The notes under the pieces are model-generated. The model saw only the letters and a list, made by a program, of their open reading frames with translations. It did no database searches and was not told the origin of the DNA. This document shows, one piece after another, positions 9,986 to 19,349 of a stretch of 64,000 nucleotides of DNA. The DNA is from Faecalispora sporosphaeroides DSM 1294 (GTDB taxonomy: Bacteria; Bacillota; Clostridia; Oscillospirales; Acutalibacteraceae): contig KB911066.1 of the NCBI GenBank assembly GCA_000383295.1, positions 62,001 to 126,000 of the forward strand, in the 5' to 3' direction. Every line of letters begins with the position of its first letter. Within the stretch, counting starts at the first letter, position 1. The position numbers and the translations under genes were made by a program.

Positions 9986-10188
9986 AAAAAAATATGACCT
10001 TTGAAGCGGCGATGACGGAGCTTTCGCAGATCGTGGACCGGATGGAGAGCGGAGAGGCCACCTTGGACGAATCCTTAAAGCTGTTTGAATCGGGGACGAA
10101 GCTGGCTTCGTTCTGCTATGAGAAATTACAGAACGCGGAGCAGAAAATCAGGGAGATTTCTGAGCTGGAAGAAAGGCGAGAGGAATGA
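9982..10188 (+). CDS. xseB: Exodeoxyribonuclease VII small subunit
   Basis: This 68-residue helical protein contains the family signature FEAAMTELSQIVDRMESGEATLDESLKLFESG. It assembles in several copies around XseA to form exonuclease VII. The ATG at 9982 overlaps the xseA stop by four bases and is preceded by a GGAGGGAGA site. The stop overlaps the ispA start. Confidence 0.95.
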   Translation: MKKNMTFEAAMTELSQIVDRMESGEATLDESLKLFESGTKLASFCYEKLQNAEQKIREISELEERREE

Positions 10189-11072
10189 GCATGAAGCGTC
10201 AGGAGCAGTATGTGGAAATGCTGGAGGAGGCTTTGTCCCGCTATTTGCCGGGCGGCGATGAATTGCAGCAGGAGCTGTTCTCTTCTATGGAATACAGCCT
10301 GCTTTCCGGCGGAAAGCGGATTCGCCCGATTCTGACGCTGGAATTCTGCCGCCTGTGTGGCGGCAGTCTCACGGCGGCACTGCCGTTTGCCTGCGCCGTC
10401 GAAATGATTCACACCTATTCGCTGATTCACGACGACCTGCCCTGTATGGATGACGACGAGCTGCGGCGCGGGCGTCCCACCAATCACCGGGTATATGGCG
10501 AGGCTACCGCGCTTTTGGCGGGCGACGCCCTTCTGACGCTGGCGTTTGAAACAATGCTCTCTCCGCAGACCATCCGCACGGCGGGCGCGGTGAAAACAGC
10601 CACGGCTGCCGGTGTTCTGGCCCGTGCGGCCGGTGCGGTCGGAATGGTGGGCGGGCAGATCATCGACCTTGCCTCGGAGGGGAAGAAGATTCCGCTTTCC
10701 ACGCTGCGTGTGATGGACGAGCGCAAAACCGGCGCGCTGATTCTGGCGGCGGCGGAAATGGGCTGTGTTCTTGGCGGGGCGGGCAATGAGCAGGTTCGTG
10801 CCGCGCGTGAATACGCGAAGGCCTTGGGGCTGGCGTTTCAGATCGTGGACGACATCCTCGATGTGACCGGCGACAGCGCGCTCCTGGGCAAAAACGTCGG
10901 CGTCGACGACCTGAACGACAAAAGCACCTATGTTTCCCTTATGGGGCTGGAGGGCGCGAAAAGGGCCGTGCGCGAGCTGACCGGCGAGGCTGTGGCTGCC
11001 CTTGCCAAATTTGACGGCGATACCGCCTATCTGGCTGATCTGGCCCGTGAGCTGGCGGTGCGAAAGAACTGA
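10185..11072 (+). CDS. ispA: Polyprenyl (farnesyl/geranylgeranyl) diphosphate synthase
   Basis: The enzyme condenses isopentenyl diphosphate with allylic diphosphates to give C15 (possibly C20) precursors for quinones and cell-wall lipid carriers. The first aspartate-rich motif reads DDLPCMDDDELRRG (about residues 85-98) and the second VDDILDVTGD (about 222-231). The 295-residue length is typical. It overlaps xseB by four bases. The usual downstream neighbour dxs is absent; a terminator and the rplU promoter follow instead. Product chain length cannot be told from this reading. Confidence 0.93.
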   Translation: MSMKRQEQYVEMLEEALSRYLPGGDELQQELFSSMEYSLLSGGKRIRPILTLEFCRLCGGSLTAALPFACAVEMIHTYSLIHDDLPCMDDDELRRGRPTNHRVYGEATALLAGDALLTLAFETMLSPQTIRTAGAVKTATAAGVLARAAGAVGMVGGQIIDLASEGKKIPLSTLRVMDERKTGALILAAAEMGCVLGGAGNEQVRAAREYAKALGLAFQIVDDILDVTGDSALLGKNVGVDDLNDKSTYVSLMGLEGAKRAVRELTGEAVAALAKFDGDTAYLADLARELAVRKN

Positions 11073-11233
11073 CGCGGATGTGATATCCTCACGGCGTAAG
11101 CGGAGCTTTCAGCGCCTGAGAAAGCGTTTCAACAGGATGGGACAGAGCGGGAAACAGCCATCCATGAGTCAACTGAAGGTTGCGTCCGGTTTGTTCTGTT
11201 ATAACAACAAAATACAGTCACTGTGCTTTCTGG

Positions 11234-11277
11234 TTTCCCCTGCCTGCGGTGGGGCAGAGAATGCCCGTTTTTTATTT
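11234..11277 (+). terminator. Terminator after ispA, overlapping a degenerate dispersed palindrome
   Basis: The stem GGGCA / TGCCC (11252-11256 and 11262-11266) is followed by GTTTTTTATTTT. Just upstream, CCCCTGCC and GGTGGGGCAG can pair instead, resembling the palindromes at 2060 and 27589. The rest of the 353-base gap between ispA and rplU holds the rplU promoter and leader; I see nothing else there. Confidence 0.65.
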
Positions 11278-11310
11278 TCGGTAATTGCAGACGAACGAGG
11301 ACAGCCAGTC

Positions 11311-11339
11311 TTGACAAAATTGACAGGGTATGATACTAT
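11311..11339 (+). promoter_or_regulatory. Promoter of rplU operon
   Basis: Consensus TTGACA (11311-11316), a 17-base spacer and TACTAT (11334-11339). Transcription should start near 11346, giving an 80-base leader. Confidence 0.8.
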
Positions 11340-11340
11340 T

Positions 11341-11425
11341 GTTAGGCCGCATATTACGGGCTTTTGAAGTGATCGTTTGATCCGCCTGGGATAGCGAGAT
11401 TGAAAAAAGGCAGGACACTCTATTT
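11341..11425 (+). ncRNA. Probable L21 ribosomal protein leader
   Basis: The leader between the rplU promoter and start codon has the length and position of the Firmicutes L21 autoregulatory leader. TTAGGC near its 5' end can pair with GCCTGGG near 11380, enclosing GATC-GTTT-GATC. A covariance-model search against the Rfam L21 leader would decide; the call is based on position and pairing only. Confidence 0.5.
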
Positions 11426-11734
11426 ATGTATGCAGTAATTGAGACCGGCGGCAAGCAGTACAAGGTACAGTATGGCGATGTCATCTATATCGAGAAGCTT
11501 GCGGCGGAGCAGGACGCCACCGTTGAATTTAAAGTTGTTGCTCTTGGCGGCGAAGAAGGCCTGAAAGTGGGAGCTCCCTTTGTAGAGGGCGCAAGCGTAA
11601 CCGGCAAGGTTCTGAAAAACGGCAAGCAGAAGAAAATCACCGTTTTCACCTATAAGCCGAAGAAGAGCTCTAAGCGCAAGATGGGCCATCGTCAGCCTTA
11701 CTCAAAGGTACAGATCGAAGCCATTAACGCTTAA
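11426..11734 (+). CDS. rplU: 50S ribosomal protein L21
   Basis: L21 binds 23S rRNA in the large subunit. The 102-residue protein begins [15 protein letters not shown] and ends with the typical [18 protein letters not shown] tail. It heads the conserved rplU-prp-rpmA operon and is preceded by a promoter and a probable autoregulatory leader. Its TAA stop overlaps the ATG of prp. Confidence 0.98.
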   Translation: MYAVIETGGKQYKVQYGDVIYIEKLAAEQDATVEFKVVALGGEEGLKVGAPFVEGASVTGKVLKNGKQKKITVFTYKPKKSSKRKMGHRQPYSKVQIEAINA

Positions 11735-12057
11735 TGATGATTCAGGTTTTATTTTTGCAGCAGCCGGACGGCGAGCTTTTGGGATTTCATATGACCGGAC
11801 ATTCCGGATTGGCGCAAGAGGGTTCCGACATTCTTTGCGCGGCGGTTTCCTCTGCGGCGTATCTGGTGGCAAATGCGATTACAGATGTGGTTCAGGTCAA
11901 GGCGGAGCTTTCTGTTGCGCAGGGCGATATGTCCCTTCAAATTCCTGAAAGAGCGGTATTTTTGTGCAGAACCCTGCTGCAAGGACTCAGGCTCCATTTG
12001 ACGGGCCTGCAGGAGCAATATCCAGACAATATCAGGATCAATTTTACGGAGGTGTAA
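11734..12057 (+). CDS. prp: Ribosomal-processing cysteine protease Prp
   Basis: Prp removes the N-terminal extension of L27 in Firmicutes and related phyla, which is needed for mature ribosomes. The 107-residue protein has the conserved catalytic pair: His23 in MTGHSG and Cys35 in SDILCAAVS. It lies between rplU and rpmA, as in Staphylococcus and Bacillus (YsxB). The downstream L27 has the matching cleavage motif, which supports the function. The start overlaps the rplU stop; a second ATG is three bases further on. Confidence 0.95.
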   Translation: MMIQVLFLQQPDGELLGFHMTGHSGLAQEGSDILCAAVSSAAYLVANAITDVVQVKAELSVAQGDMSLQIPERAVFLCRTLLQGLRLHLTGLQEQYPDNIRINFTEV

Positions 12058-12061
12058 AGCT

Positions 12062-12346
12062 ATGTTAAAGATAAATATTCAGCTTTTCGCGCATAAGAAG
12101 GGCGGCGGTTCCACAAAGAACGGCCGTGATTCCGAATCCAAGCGCCTGGGTGCGAAGCGTGCGGACGGTCAGTTCGTTCTGGCCGGAAATATTCTGGTGA
12201 AGCAGCGCGGTACTCACATTCATCCCGGCAACAATGTGGGCAGAGGTTCCGACGATTCTCTCTTTGCTCTGATTGACGGCACTGTGAAGTTCGAGCGTCT
12301 TGGCCGCGACCGCAAAAAGGTCAGCGTATACGCTGTAGAGCAGTAA
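12062..12346 (+). CDS. rpmA: 50S ribosomal protein L27 with cleavable N-terminal extension
   Basis: L27 reaches toward the peptidyl-transferase centre with its N-terminus. The 94-residue precursor begins [18 protein letters not shown]; by analogy with Staphylococcus, Prp should cut after the FA of INIQLFA, leaving HKKGGGST as the mature end. Coding directly after prp is the usual arrangement. A terminator follows 24 bases after the stop. Confidence 0.98.
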   Translation: MLKINIQLFAHKKGGGSTKNGRDSESKRLGAKRADGQFVLAGNILVKQRGTHIHPGNNVGRGSDDSLFALIDGTVKFERLGRDRKKVSVYAVEQ

Positions 12347-12369
12347 TTCACTTACCAGCTGGAACCGAA

Positions 12370-12396
12370 ATCCCGGGATTTTCCCGGGATTTTTTG
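12370..12396 (+). terminator. Terminator of the rplU-prp-rpmA operon
   Basis: A 9-bp stem ATCCCGGGA / TCCCGGGAT with a TTT loop is followed by a run of Ts. Confidence 0.92.
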
Positions 12397-12481
12397 ATAT
12401 GATCGGGTCGATACTAAGCGGGAGCAGTCCTGCTGTTCCTCAACTGTCGATTCACACAAAAGCAGCCGGATGAAAGGGCGC

Positions 12482-12520
12482 CGATTTCTTTCCCCCGCCG
12501 CGGGCGGGGGAAAGAAATCG
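12482..12520. repeat. Dispersed palindrome, copy C (perfect 18-bp arms)
   Basis: Left arm 12482-12499 and right arm 12503-12520 are exact reverse complements (CGATTTCTTTCCCCCGCC type) around a three-base loop. A T-run follows four bases later (12525-12530), so it could also terminate transcription. It lies in the 283-base gap between rpmA and obgE and shares its core with copies at 17065 and 2060. Confidence 0.85.
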
Positions 12521-12557
12521 ATCGTTTTTTGAAAGCGGCATTCCAATCTCCTTTGTT

Positions 12558-12586
12558 TTGACGGGGAGAAACCAAAAAAATTTTAT
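12558..12586 (+). promoter_or_regulatory. Possible promoter of obgE
   Basis: TTGACG (12558-12563), 17 bases, then TTTTAT (12581-12586) in an AT-rich stretch just before the obgE ribosome binding site. The -10 match is poor. Confidence 0.35.
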
Positions 12587-12614
12587 ATCGTTTTAAAACA
12601 GGGGAATAGTATAA

Positions 12615-13901
<1,287 letters not shown>

Positions 13902-13913
13902 GGGGCGTAATTT

Positions 13914-14306
13914 TTGGAACGCTTTTTAGAGAAGGACTGCGATCCACGCCAGCTCAGCCCCCTGACTCTGGCCTTTGTCGGCGACGGCGTATTCGAGCTG
14001 TTTGTGCGCGAGCGCTTGGTCTGCCAGGCAAACTGCCCGGTGAATACGCTGCATAAAAATTCTGTGGCCCAGGTGTGCTGCAGTGCGCAGGCGCAGGCGG
14101 CGCAAAAGCTGAGCACTTTGTTTACCGAGGAGGAGGAGGCCGTTTTTCGCCGGGGACGAAACGCAAAAGTATCTCATGTCCCGAAAAACTCCAGCCCGGC
14201 CGATTACCATGCGGCCACCGCGCTGGAAACCTTATTTGGATATTTATATTTGAAAGGGGAACTGGCGCGCCTGCGTCAATTTTTTGCCTTAATCTGCGAG
14301 GAATGA
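13914..14306 (+). CDS. mrnC: Mini-ribonuclease III (23S rRNA maturation)
   Basis: Mini-III is a dimeric RNase III-like enzyme lacking the dsRNA-binding domain that trims 23S rRNA precursors in Firmicutes. The 130-residue product contains LAFVGDGVFELFVRERL and a C-terminal ATALETLFGYLYL, which hold the acidic catalytic residues. It starts at TTG 13914, twelve bases after obgE, with GGGGGC upstream. In many Firmicutes it is next to cysS; here it is with obgE. Confidence 0.9.
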   Translation: MERFLEKDCDPRQLSPLTLAFVGDGVFELFVRERLVCQANCPVNTLHKNSVAQVCCSAQAQAAQKLSTLFTEEEEAVFRRGRNAKVSHVPKNSSPADYHAATALETLFGYLYLKGELARLRQFFALICEE

Positions 14307-14317
14307 GGTGCTTTCGT

Positions 14318-15256
14318 ATGGGAGCTTTGAAAAAGCGCAATCAGATTGTTTTTATGGATGTTCTGTATTTTCTGATCGGCAGCGTGCTGTTTTCGGTTTC
14401 GGTCAACTGCTTTACCGCACCGAATCACATCGCGCCCGGCGGAATTACCGGTCTTGCGACGGTTCTCAATTACCTCATTGGTACGCCGATCGGAACCATG
14501 CTGTTTGTCATTAACGTTCCGGTGTTCCTGTGGGCCATCTGGGAGCTGGGCTACCGCCTGGTGGGGAAGACCATTCTGGCTACCCTGATGTGTTCCGTTA
14601 CCATTGACGCGCTTGCTTCTTACCTTCCTGTGTATGAGGGGGACCATATGCTCGCCGCAATTTTTGGCGGCGTGCTGGAGGGAATCGGGCTCTCTCTGGT
14701 TCTGCTGCGGGGCGCGACGACCGGCGGCACAGACCTGGTCGCCCGTTTGCTGGAGCTAAGGTTCCGCGGCCTTTCGATCGGCCAGCTGATGATGGGCGTG
14801 GACGCGATGGTGATCCTGCTCTCCGGGTTTGTGTACCGCAGTCTGGAAAGCGCTCTCTACGCGTTTATCGCCGTTTTTGTATCCACCCGGCTGATCGATA
14901 CGATCCTGTACGGCGCGGATTCCGGTACCGGCAAAATGCTCTTTATCATTTCTGAAAAGAATGATCAAATCGCGGCGAAAATCCTCACGGAAATGGATCG
15001 CGGCGTTACGGCCCTGAAATCGAGGGGCGTATACAGCAACCGCGACGGAGAGGTGCTGCTGTGTGCCGTGCGGCGCTATGAGGTCAGCAAGATGACGGAT
15101 GTGATCCGCTCAACGGATCACAGGGCCTTTATCATTATCGGCGAAGCGGGGCAGATCACTGGGCAGGGCTTCCGTGAGATCAGAAAGGAAGATAAAACTC
15201 TGAAAGACTTTCTGGACAAAAACAAGAAGCCGGAGGAGCCGCCGGAGGAACCATAA
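14318..15256 (+). CDS. YitT/DUF2179-family membrane protein
   Basis: A 312-residue membrane protein of the widespread YitT family, whose function is not established. It has five to six hydrophobic helices between about residues 12 and 200 and a C-terminal cytosolic DUF2179 domain (about residues 210-285, with LKSRGVYSNRDGEVLLCAV). The start at ATG 14318 was chosen because the preceding in-frame stretch lies inside mrnC and does not resemble the family. A strong bidirectional terminator follows. Confidence 0.88.
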   Translation: MGALKKRNQIVFMDVLYFLIGSVLFSVSVNCFTAPNHIAPGGITGLATVLNYLIGTPIGTMLFVINVPVFLWAIWELGYRLVGKTILATLMCSVTIDALASYLPVYEGDHMLAAIFGGVLEGIGLSLVLLRGATTGGTDLVARLLELRFRGLSIGQLMMGVDAMVILLSGFVYRSLESALYAFIAVFVSTRLIDTILYGADSGTGKMLFIISEKNDQIAAKILTEMDRGVTALKSRGVYSNRDGEVLLCAVRRYEVSKMTDVIRSTDHRAFIIIGEAGQITGQGFREIRKEDKTLKDFLDKNKKPEEPPEEP

Positions 15257-15286
15257 GTACATCCAAAAGAAGGCCGGAAAATGAAA

Positions 15287-15326
15287 AGAGCAGACGGTTT
15301 TGCCATTCGGCAAAACCGTCTGCTCT
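15287..15326. terminator. Bidirectional terminator (perfect 18-bp stem)
   Basis: Arms 15287-15304 and 15309-15326 are exact reverse complements around the loop ATTC. It separates the plus-strand YitT gene from the convergent minus-strand small gene at 15344-15547 and can serve both. On the minus strand it is followed by CTTTTC. Confidence 0.88.
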
Positions 15327-15343
15327 CAAATGTGACCTGTTGT

Positions 15344-15547
15344 TTAGCGGTAGTTGTTGTTGTTCTCTACATTGTTGTAGGAGGAAGAATCCTTCTTCTG
15401 CTGAGTGGAATTGTTGGTCTTATTGTTGCTCTGGGTAGAGTTGCTGTTCTGAGTAGAGTTGTTGGTTCTATTGCTGCTGCTCTGGTTTTTGCAGTTGCTG
15501 GTAGAATTCTGGGTTTTGTTTGTGCTCTTCTCATAATTCTTATCCAA
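15344..15547 (-). CDS. Small Asn/Ser/Thr/Gln-rich low-complexity protein
   Basis: A 67-residue ORF starts at TTG (complement of 15545-15547) directly behind a very strong AAGGGGGTG ribosome binding site. It begins MDKNYEKSTNKTQNST and is almost entirely Asn, Ser, Thr, Gln and Lys with a single Cys. It has no membrane segment or signal peptide. Composition recalls gamma-type small acid-soluble spore proteins and other tiny spore proteins, but I see no diagnostic motif, so the function is unknown. It ends next to the strong hairpin at 15287-15326. The GC-poor codon use (AAT, AAC, ACA) differs from neighbours because of the amino-acid bias. Confidence 0.65.
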   Translation of the reverse strand: MDKNYEKSTNKTQNSTSNCKNQSSSNRTNNSTQNSNSTQSNNKTNNSTQQKKDSSSYNNVENNNNYR

Positions 15548-15625
15548 GTATTTCACCCCCTTCGCGATATATTGTTTTCCGTTCCTTTTGAAATATACAA
15601 ACAATCTTTGGGAGCTGACCTGTTT

Positions 15626-16963
15626 ATGAACGAATATCCTTCGGCGTTTTTGAGCCGTATGCACACGCTGCTGGGCGGCGAATACGCCGATTTTTTAGAG
15701 TGCATGAATCGGCCTTTTGTGCGCGGAATTCGCCTGAATCCGATGAAATGCGACGAAAAAACGTTGAAAAACGCACTTGATTTTCCAATCGAAATCAGCC
15801 CGTTTTCTCCATATTCCTACTATATTCCCGAGGGTGCGGACAAGCCAGGCCGCATCCCGCTGCACCACGCGGGGGCCTTTTATTCGCAGGAGCCCTCCGC
15901 AGCCTCCGCCGTAACCATACTGGGGCCGCAACCGGGGGAGAAAATACTCGATCTGTGCGCCGCGCCGGGTGGAAAATCCACGCAAATCGCGGCATTGATG
16001 GCCGGCAGGGGGCTGCTGTGGTCGAATGAAGTGGTTCGTTCCCGCGCGACGGCGCTGCTTTCCAATCTGGAGCGCATGGGTGTTCCAAACGCCGTGATCT
16101 CCTCGTGCCATCCCGAGCTGCTGTGCGAAACGCTCTCCGGTTTTTTTGACCGCGTGCTGGTGGACGCTCCCTGCTCCGGGGAAGGAATGTTCCGCCGCGA
16201 CGCGCAGGCCGTGCAGGATTGGAGCGAGGAGCACGTGAAGACGTGCGCGGTTCGCCAGGGCCTGATTCTGGACAGCGCCGCACATGCTCTGCGGGAAAAC
16301 GGAATTCTCGTTTACTCCACCTGCACCTTTTCACCGGAAGAAAACGAAGACACCGTCCGGGCATTTCTGCACCGGCACCCGGATTTTGTTCTGGAGGATT
16401 CCGGCGTTTCCTTCGGCCGGCCGGGAATCGGAATGCCGCAGGCGCGGCGCGTGCTCCCAATGGACGGCGGGGACGGGCATTTCGTCGCGAAAATGAAAAA
16501 GACTTCGCCCGCTGCTTGTCGTGCGGCGGAATATCCCTTTGCAAAATTATCCGCCGAGGCGGACGCAAAAGCGCTGTACGGCCAGATTTTCAGCACTCCG
16601 CTGCCGCGCCCGCTGATTCAAAGCGGCGGGGCGATCCTGATTGCGCCGGAGTTTCTGCCCGCCCTGTCCGGTCTTGGGGTGATCCGCGCCGGCGTGATGC
16701 TCGGGGAAATCCAGAAGGGACGCATCGAGCCGGCGCACGCGCTGTTTCTGTCGTCTCTGCCGCGCCAGCTGAGGCAGACGGTTGAATTTTCGTCCCGCTC
16801 ACTGCGGCTCCGCGCGTATCTGCATGGGGAAGAGCTGGAGGTAGACCCCGCCCTGAAAGGCTACGCGGGGGTCGCCGCTGACGGTGTGATAACGGGGTTC
16901 GGCAAGTGTTCCTCCGGCAAAATAAAAAACCGGTATCCAAAAGGTCTGCGCAGCCATACCTGA
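15626..16963 (+). CDS. RsmF/NOL1-NOP2-Sun-type rRNA cytosine-C5 methyltransferase
   Basis: This SAM-dependent enzyme family methylates cytosines in 16S rRNA. The 445-residue protein has the SAM-binding segment LDLCAAPGGKSTQIAAL, the catalytic motif DAPCSGEGMFRRD and a second cysteine motif VYSTCTFSPEENE. A C-terminal PUA-like region ends in GKCSSGKIKNRYPKGLR. I set the start at ATG 15626 behind GGGAG; an in-frame extension to 15281 is the antisense of the Asn-rich gene and is rejected. Whether it is RsmF proper or a YebU-like paralogue cannot be decided here. Confidence 0.88.
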   Translation: MNEYPSAFLSRMHTLLGGEYADFLECMNRPFVRGIRLNPMKCDEKTLKNALDFPIEISPFSPYSYYIPEGADKPGRIPLHHAGAFYSQEPSAASAVTILGPQPGEKILDLCAAPGGKSTQIAALMAGRGLLWSNEVVRSRATALLSNLERMGVPNAVISSCHPELLCETLSGFFDRVLVDAPCSGEGMFRRDAQAVQDWSEEHVKTCAVRQGLILDSAAHALRENGILVYSTCTFSPEENEDTVRAFLHRHPDFVLEDSGVSFGRPGIGMPQARRVLPMDGGDGHFVAKMKKTSPAACRAAEYPFAKLSAEADAKALYGQIFSTPLPRPLIQSGGAILIAPEFLPALSGLGVIRAGVMLGEIQKGRIEPAHALFLSSLPRQLRQTVEFSSRSLRLRAYLHGEELEVDPALKGYAGVAADGVITGFGKCSSGKIKNRYPKGLRSHT

Positions 16964-17005
16964 TATTTTGTGTATTTTTCTGTCCGTTTACGGATGACAG
17001 ATGTC

Positions 17006-17034
17006 TTGAATTTAAAAATGAATGGTGCTACAAT
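17006..17034 (+). promoter_or_regulatory. Promoter of ilvE
   Basis: TTGAAT (17006-17011), a 17-base spacer and TACAAT (17029-17034). The transcript would carry the palindrome at 17065-17105 in its 5' leader. Confidence 0.7.
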
Positions 17035-17064
17035 AAACTACATTGATATCACTTTAAATAGTTG

Positions 17065-17105
17065 ATTGATTTCTTCCCCCGCCATAGGCGGGGGAAGAAA
17101 TCAAT
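17065..17105. repeat. Dispersed palindrome, copy D (perfect 19-bp arms)
   Basis: Arms 17065-17083 and 17087-17105 are exact reverse complements around ATA. The core CTTCCCCCGCC / GGCGGGGGAAG is shared with copy C at 12482. It lies between the ilvE promoter and start codon, so it would form a strong hairpin in the mRNA leader. No T-run follows, making simple termination unlikely. Confidence 0.88.
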
Positions 17106-17170
17106 GTACTTGTATCGGCTGTTTTAAAGGGAAGAACTATCAAGCGATAAAAAATCAGGGAGGGCTCACT

Positions 17171-18238
17171 ATGCAAATCAGAGTTGAACACACTCAACAC
17201 CCAAAGACCAAGCCTGCGGATGAAACCAAATTGGGATTCGGCCGTATTTTTACGGACCATATGTTTATTATGGACTACACCAGCGGCGAGGGCTGGCATG
17301 ATCCCCGAATCGTACCGTATGCTCCCCTGAATCTGGAACCGTCCGCCATGTGCCTGCATTATGGACAATCTGTTTTTGAGGGTATGAAAGCTTACCGTAC
17401 GGACGATAACCGGATTCTGCTGTTCCGTCCCGACAAAAACATGGCGCGTCTGAACGTATCGAACGAACGCCTCTGTATTCCGCAGATCGACGAGCAGTTT
17501 GCGGTGGAAGCGATCAAAAAGCTGGTCTCCGTAGACCGTGACTGGGTGCCTTCCACCCCCGGCACCTCTTTGTACATCCGCCCGTTTATCATCGGCGTTG
17601 ATCCGGTTGTGGGTGTGCATCCGGCGCATCACCTGATGTTTATCATCATCTGCTCGCCCGTCGGCGCGTATTATCCCGAGGGCCTGAACCCGGTAAAGAT
17701 TTATGTGGAAGACGGTTATGTCCGCGCGGTAAAGGGCGGCATGGGCTTTGCGAAAACCGCCGGCAACTACGCGGCGTCCCTCAAGGCGCAGGACGAGGCG
17801 GAAAAGCAAAACTATACGCAGGTTTTGTGGCTCGACGGCGTGGAGCGCAAATACATTGAAGAAGTCGGTACCATGAACGTGTTCTTCCAGATCGGCGACG
17901 AAGTCGTCACTCCTGCCCTGCAGGGCTCCATTTTGTCCGGCGTTACCCGTATGTCTACCATCGATATCCTGAAATCCTGGGGCGTAAATGTCACCGAGCG
18001 CCGCCTGTCGATTCAGGAAGTGGCCGACGCGGCCAAAGAGGGCAAGCTGAAGGAAGCGTTCGGCACCGGTACCGCGGCGGTAATCTCCCCGATCGGCCAT
18101 CTCAAATGGGGCGATACGATCATGGAGTTCAACGACGGCAAAATAGGCCCGCTGTCCCAGCGCCTGTACGATACCATGACCGGTATTCAGTGGGGCAAGC
18201 TGCCGGATACTTTCGGCTGGACGGTTACGGTAGAGTAA
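17171..18238 (+). CDS. ilvE: Branched-chain amino acid aminotransferase
   Basis: The enzyme performs the last step of Leu, Ile and Val synthesis, or the first step of their breakdown, using PLP. The 355-residue protein is of the longer BCAT type, with LHYGQSVFEGMKAYR, FAKTAGNYAASL (Lys195 is the probable PLP lysine), EEVGTMNVFF and FGTGTAAVISP. The ATG at 17171 is preceded by GGGAGGGC. It appears monocistronic, with its own promoter and terminator. Confidence 0.95.
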   Translation: MQIRVEHTQHPKTKPADETKLGFGRIFTDHMFIMDYTSGEGWHDPRIVPYAPLNLEPSAMCLHYGQSVFEGMKAYRTDDNRILLFRPDKNMARLNVSNERLCIPQIDEQFAVEAIKKLVSVDRDWVPSTPGTSLYIRPFIIGVDPVVGVHPAHHLMFIIICSPVGAYYPEGLNPVKIYVEDGYVRAVKGGMGFAKTAGNYAASLKAQDEAEKQNYTQVLWLDGVERKYIEEVGTMNVFFQIGDEVVTPALQGSILSGVTRMSTIDILKSWGVNVTERRLSIQEVADAAKEGKLKEAFGTGTAAVISPIGHLKWGDTIMEFNDGKIGPLSQRLYDTMTGIQWGKLPDTFGWTVTVE

Positions 18239-18264
18239 TCATCCGATCATTTTCTGATGTTCAG

Positions 18265-18293
18265 AAAGCGGCGGCTCCGGCTGCCGCTTTTTT
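18265..18293 (+). terminator. Terminator of ilvE
   Basis: An 8-bp stem AAAGCGGC / GCCGCTTT with a ten-base loop runs into TTTTTTATT, 26 bases after the ilvE stop. Confidence 0.88.
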
Positions 18294-18313
18294 ATTGGAA
18301 GGGGAGAAATGCT

Positions 18314-19195
18314 TTGCGCACACTGACGTTTACGGTTCCCGCGGAATATGAAGGCTGCCGTCTGAAGGGGTTTCTGCGCGGGTATTGCAATGTGTCGGCC
18401 CGCCTTCTGGTAAAGCTCAAGCGTGTGCCGAACGGCCTTTGCGTCAACGGAACGCACGCTGCGGCGGTTTCTCTGTTGCGTGCGGGGGACAATGTTTGCC
18501 TGAATCTGCCGCAGGACGAGGAGACTGCCGTTCCGTCGGAGGTTCCGATTTCGGTTTTGTATGAAGACGCCGATCTGCTGGCTGTGAATAAGCCTGCGGG
18601 AATGGCGATGTATCCCGTGCCGGGCTCAGATTCGGGCACGCTGTCGAATGCGGCGGCGTTTCACTGGCGCGGAGCAGGGGAGAGCTGCCGGTTTCGGCCT
18701 GTATATCGGTTGGATAAAAATACAAGTGGAATTGTAATTATTGCAAAAAATTCCTATATTGCGGCAGCTTTGTCCCATAATATACAAAAAGAATACATCG
18801 CTGTCTGCGAGGGGATTTTGTTGGGAGAGGGAACGATCGATTCGCCGATCGCGCTGGCTCCCGGCAGCAAAATTCAGAGAATGGTTTCGCCGTGCGGCGA
18901 AGCGGCCGTTACCCACTGGCAGAGCGTATGCTCGAAAAATGATCTTACTTTTCTGAAAATACATCTGGAAACCGGTCGAACCCATCAAATTCGGGTGCAT
19001 TTGTCGAGTATTTTTCATCCGCTTTCCGGGGATGACTTGTATGGAGGGCATCTGGATAAAATTGGGCGCCAGGCGCTGCATTGCCATTCCGCCCGCCTGA
19101 TCCATCCTGTAACGAAAGAACCCCTTTTTTTGCAGGCTCCCCTCCTGGAAGATTTTGTTCTGCTGCTGAGGGAGCTGAATGTGGTAATTGCATAA
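18314..19195 (+). CDS. RluA-family pseudouridine synthase
   Basis: A 293-residue enzyme of the RluA/RluD family that isomerises uridines in rRNA or tRNA. The catalytic motif is YRLDKNTSGIVI, with the nucleophilic Asp; further family segments are LLAVNKPAGMAM and LETGRTHQIRVHL. An S4-like N-terminal region is present. The start was placed at TTG 18314 behind GAAGGGGAG; upstream in-frame codons run through the ilvE terminator. The target uridine cannot be assigned from sequence. Confidence 0.92.
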   Translation: MRTLTFTVPAEYEGCRLKGFLRGYCNVSARLLVKLKRVPNGLCVNGTHAAAVSLLRAGDNVCLNLPQDEETAVPSEVPISVLYEDADLLAVNKPAGMAMYPVPGSDSGTLSNAAAFHWRGAGESCRFRPVYRLDKNTSGIVIIAKNSYIAAALSHNIQKEYIAVCEGILLGEGTIDSPIALAPGSKIQRMVSPCGEAAVTHWQSVCSKNDLTFLKIHLETGRTHQIRVHLSSIFHPLSGDDLYGGHLDKIGRQALHCHSARLIHPVTKEPLFLQAPLLEDFVLLLRELNVVIA

Positions 19196-19261
19196 AATTT
19201 GGGAGAGATGCCTTTTGAAAAGAACGAACCTGACAAAATTGGTTTTTATGAGATTTATGAC

Positions 19262-19290
19262 TTGATTTATGTATAATTATGCGATATAAT
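19262..19290 (+). promoter_or_regulatory. Promoter of amino-acid ABC transporter operon
   Basis: TTGATT (19262-19267), a 17-base spacer and a perfect TATAAT (19285-19290), about 60 bases before the binding-protein gene. Confidence 0.78.
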
Positions 19291-19349
19291 ACATTCATAT
19301 TTTCGTTCTGTGAGAAAAAATTGAGATTGAATAGAAGAGGGATGGAACC

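Noticed and set aside
15281-15625. Hydrophobic N-terminal extension of the RsmF-like methyltransferase
   Set aside because: It reads the antisense of the Asn/Ser-rich gene and the terminator; the methyltransferase has a good start and ribosome binding site at 15626.
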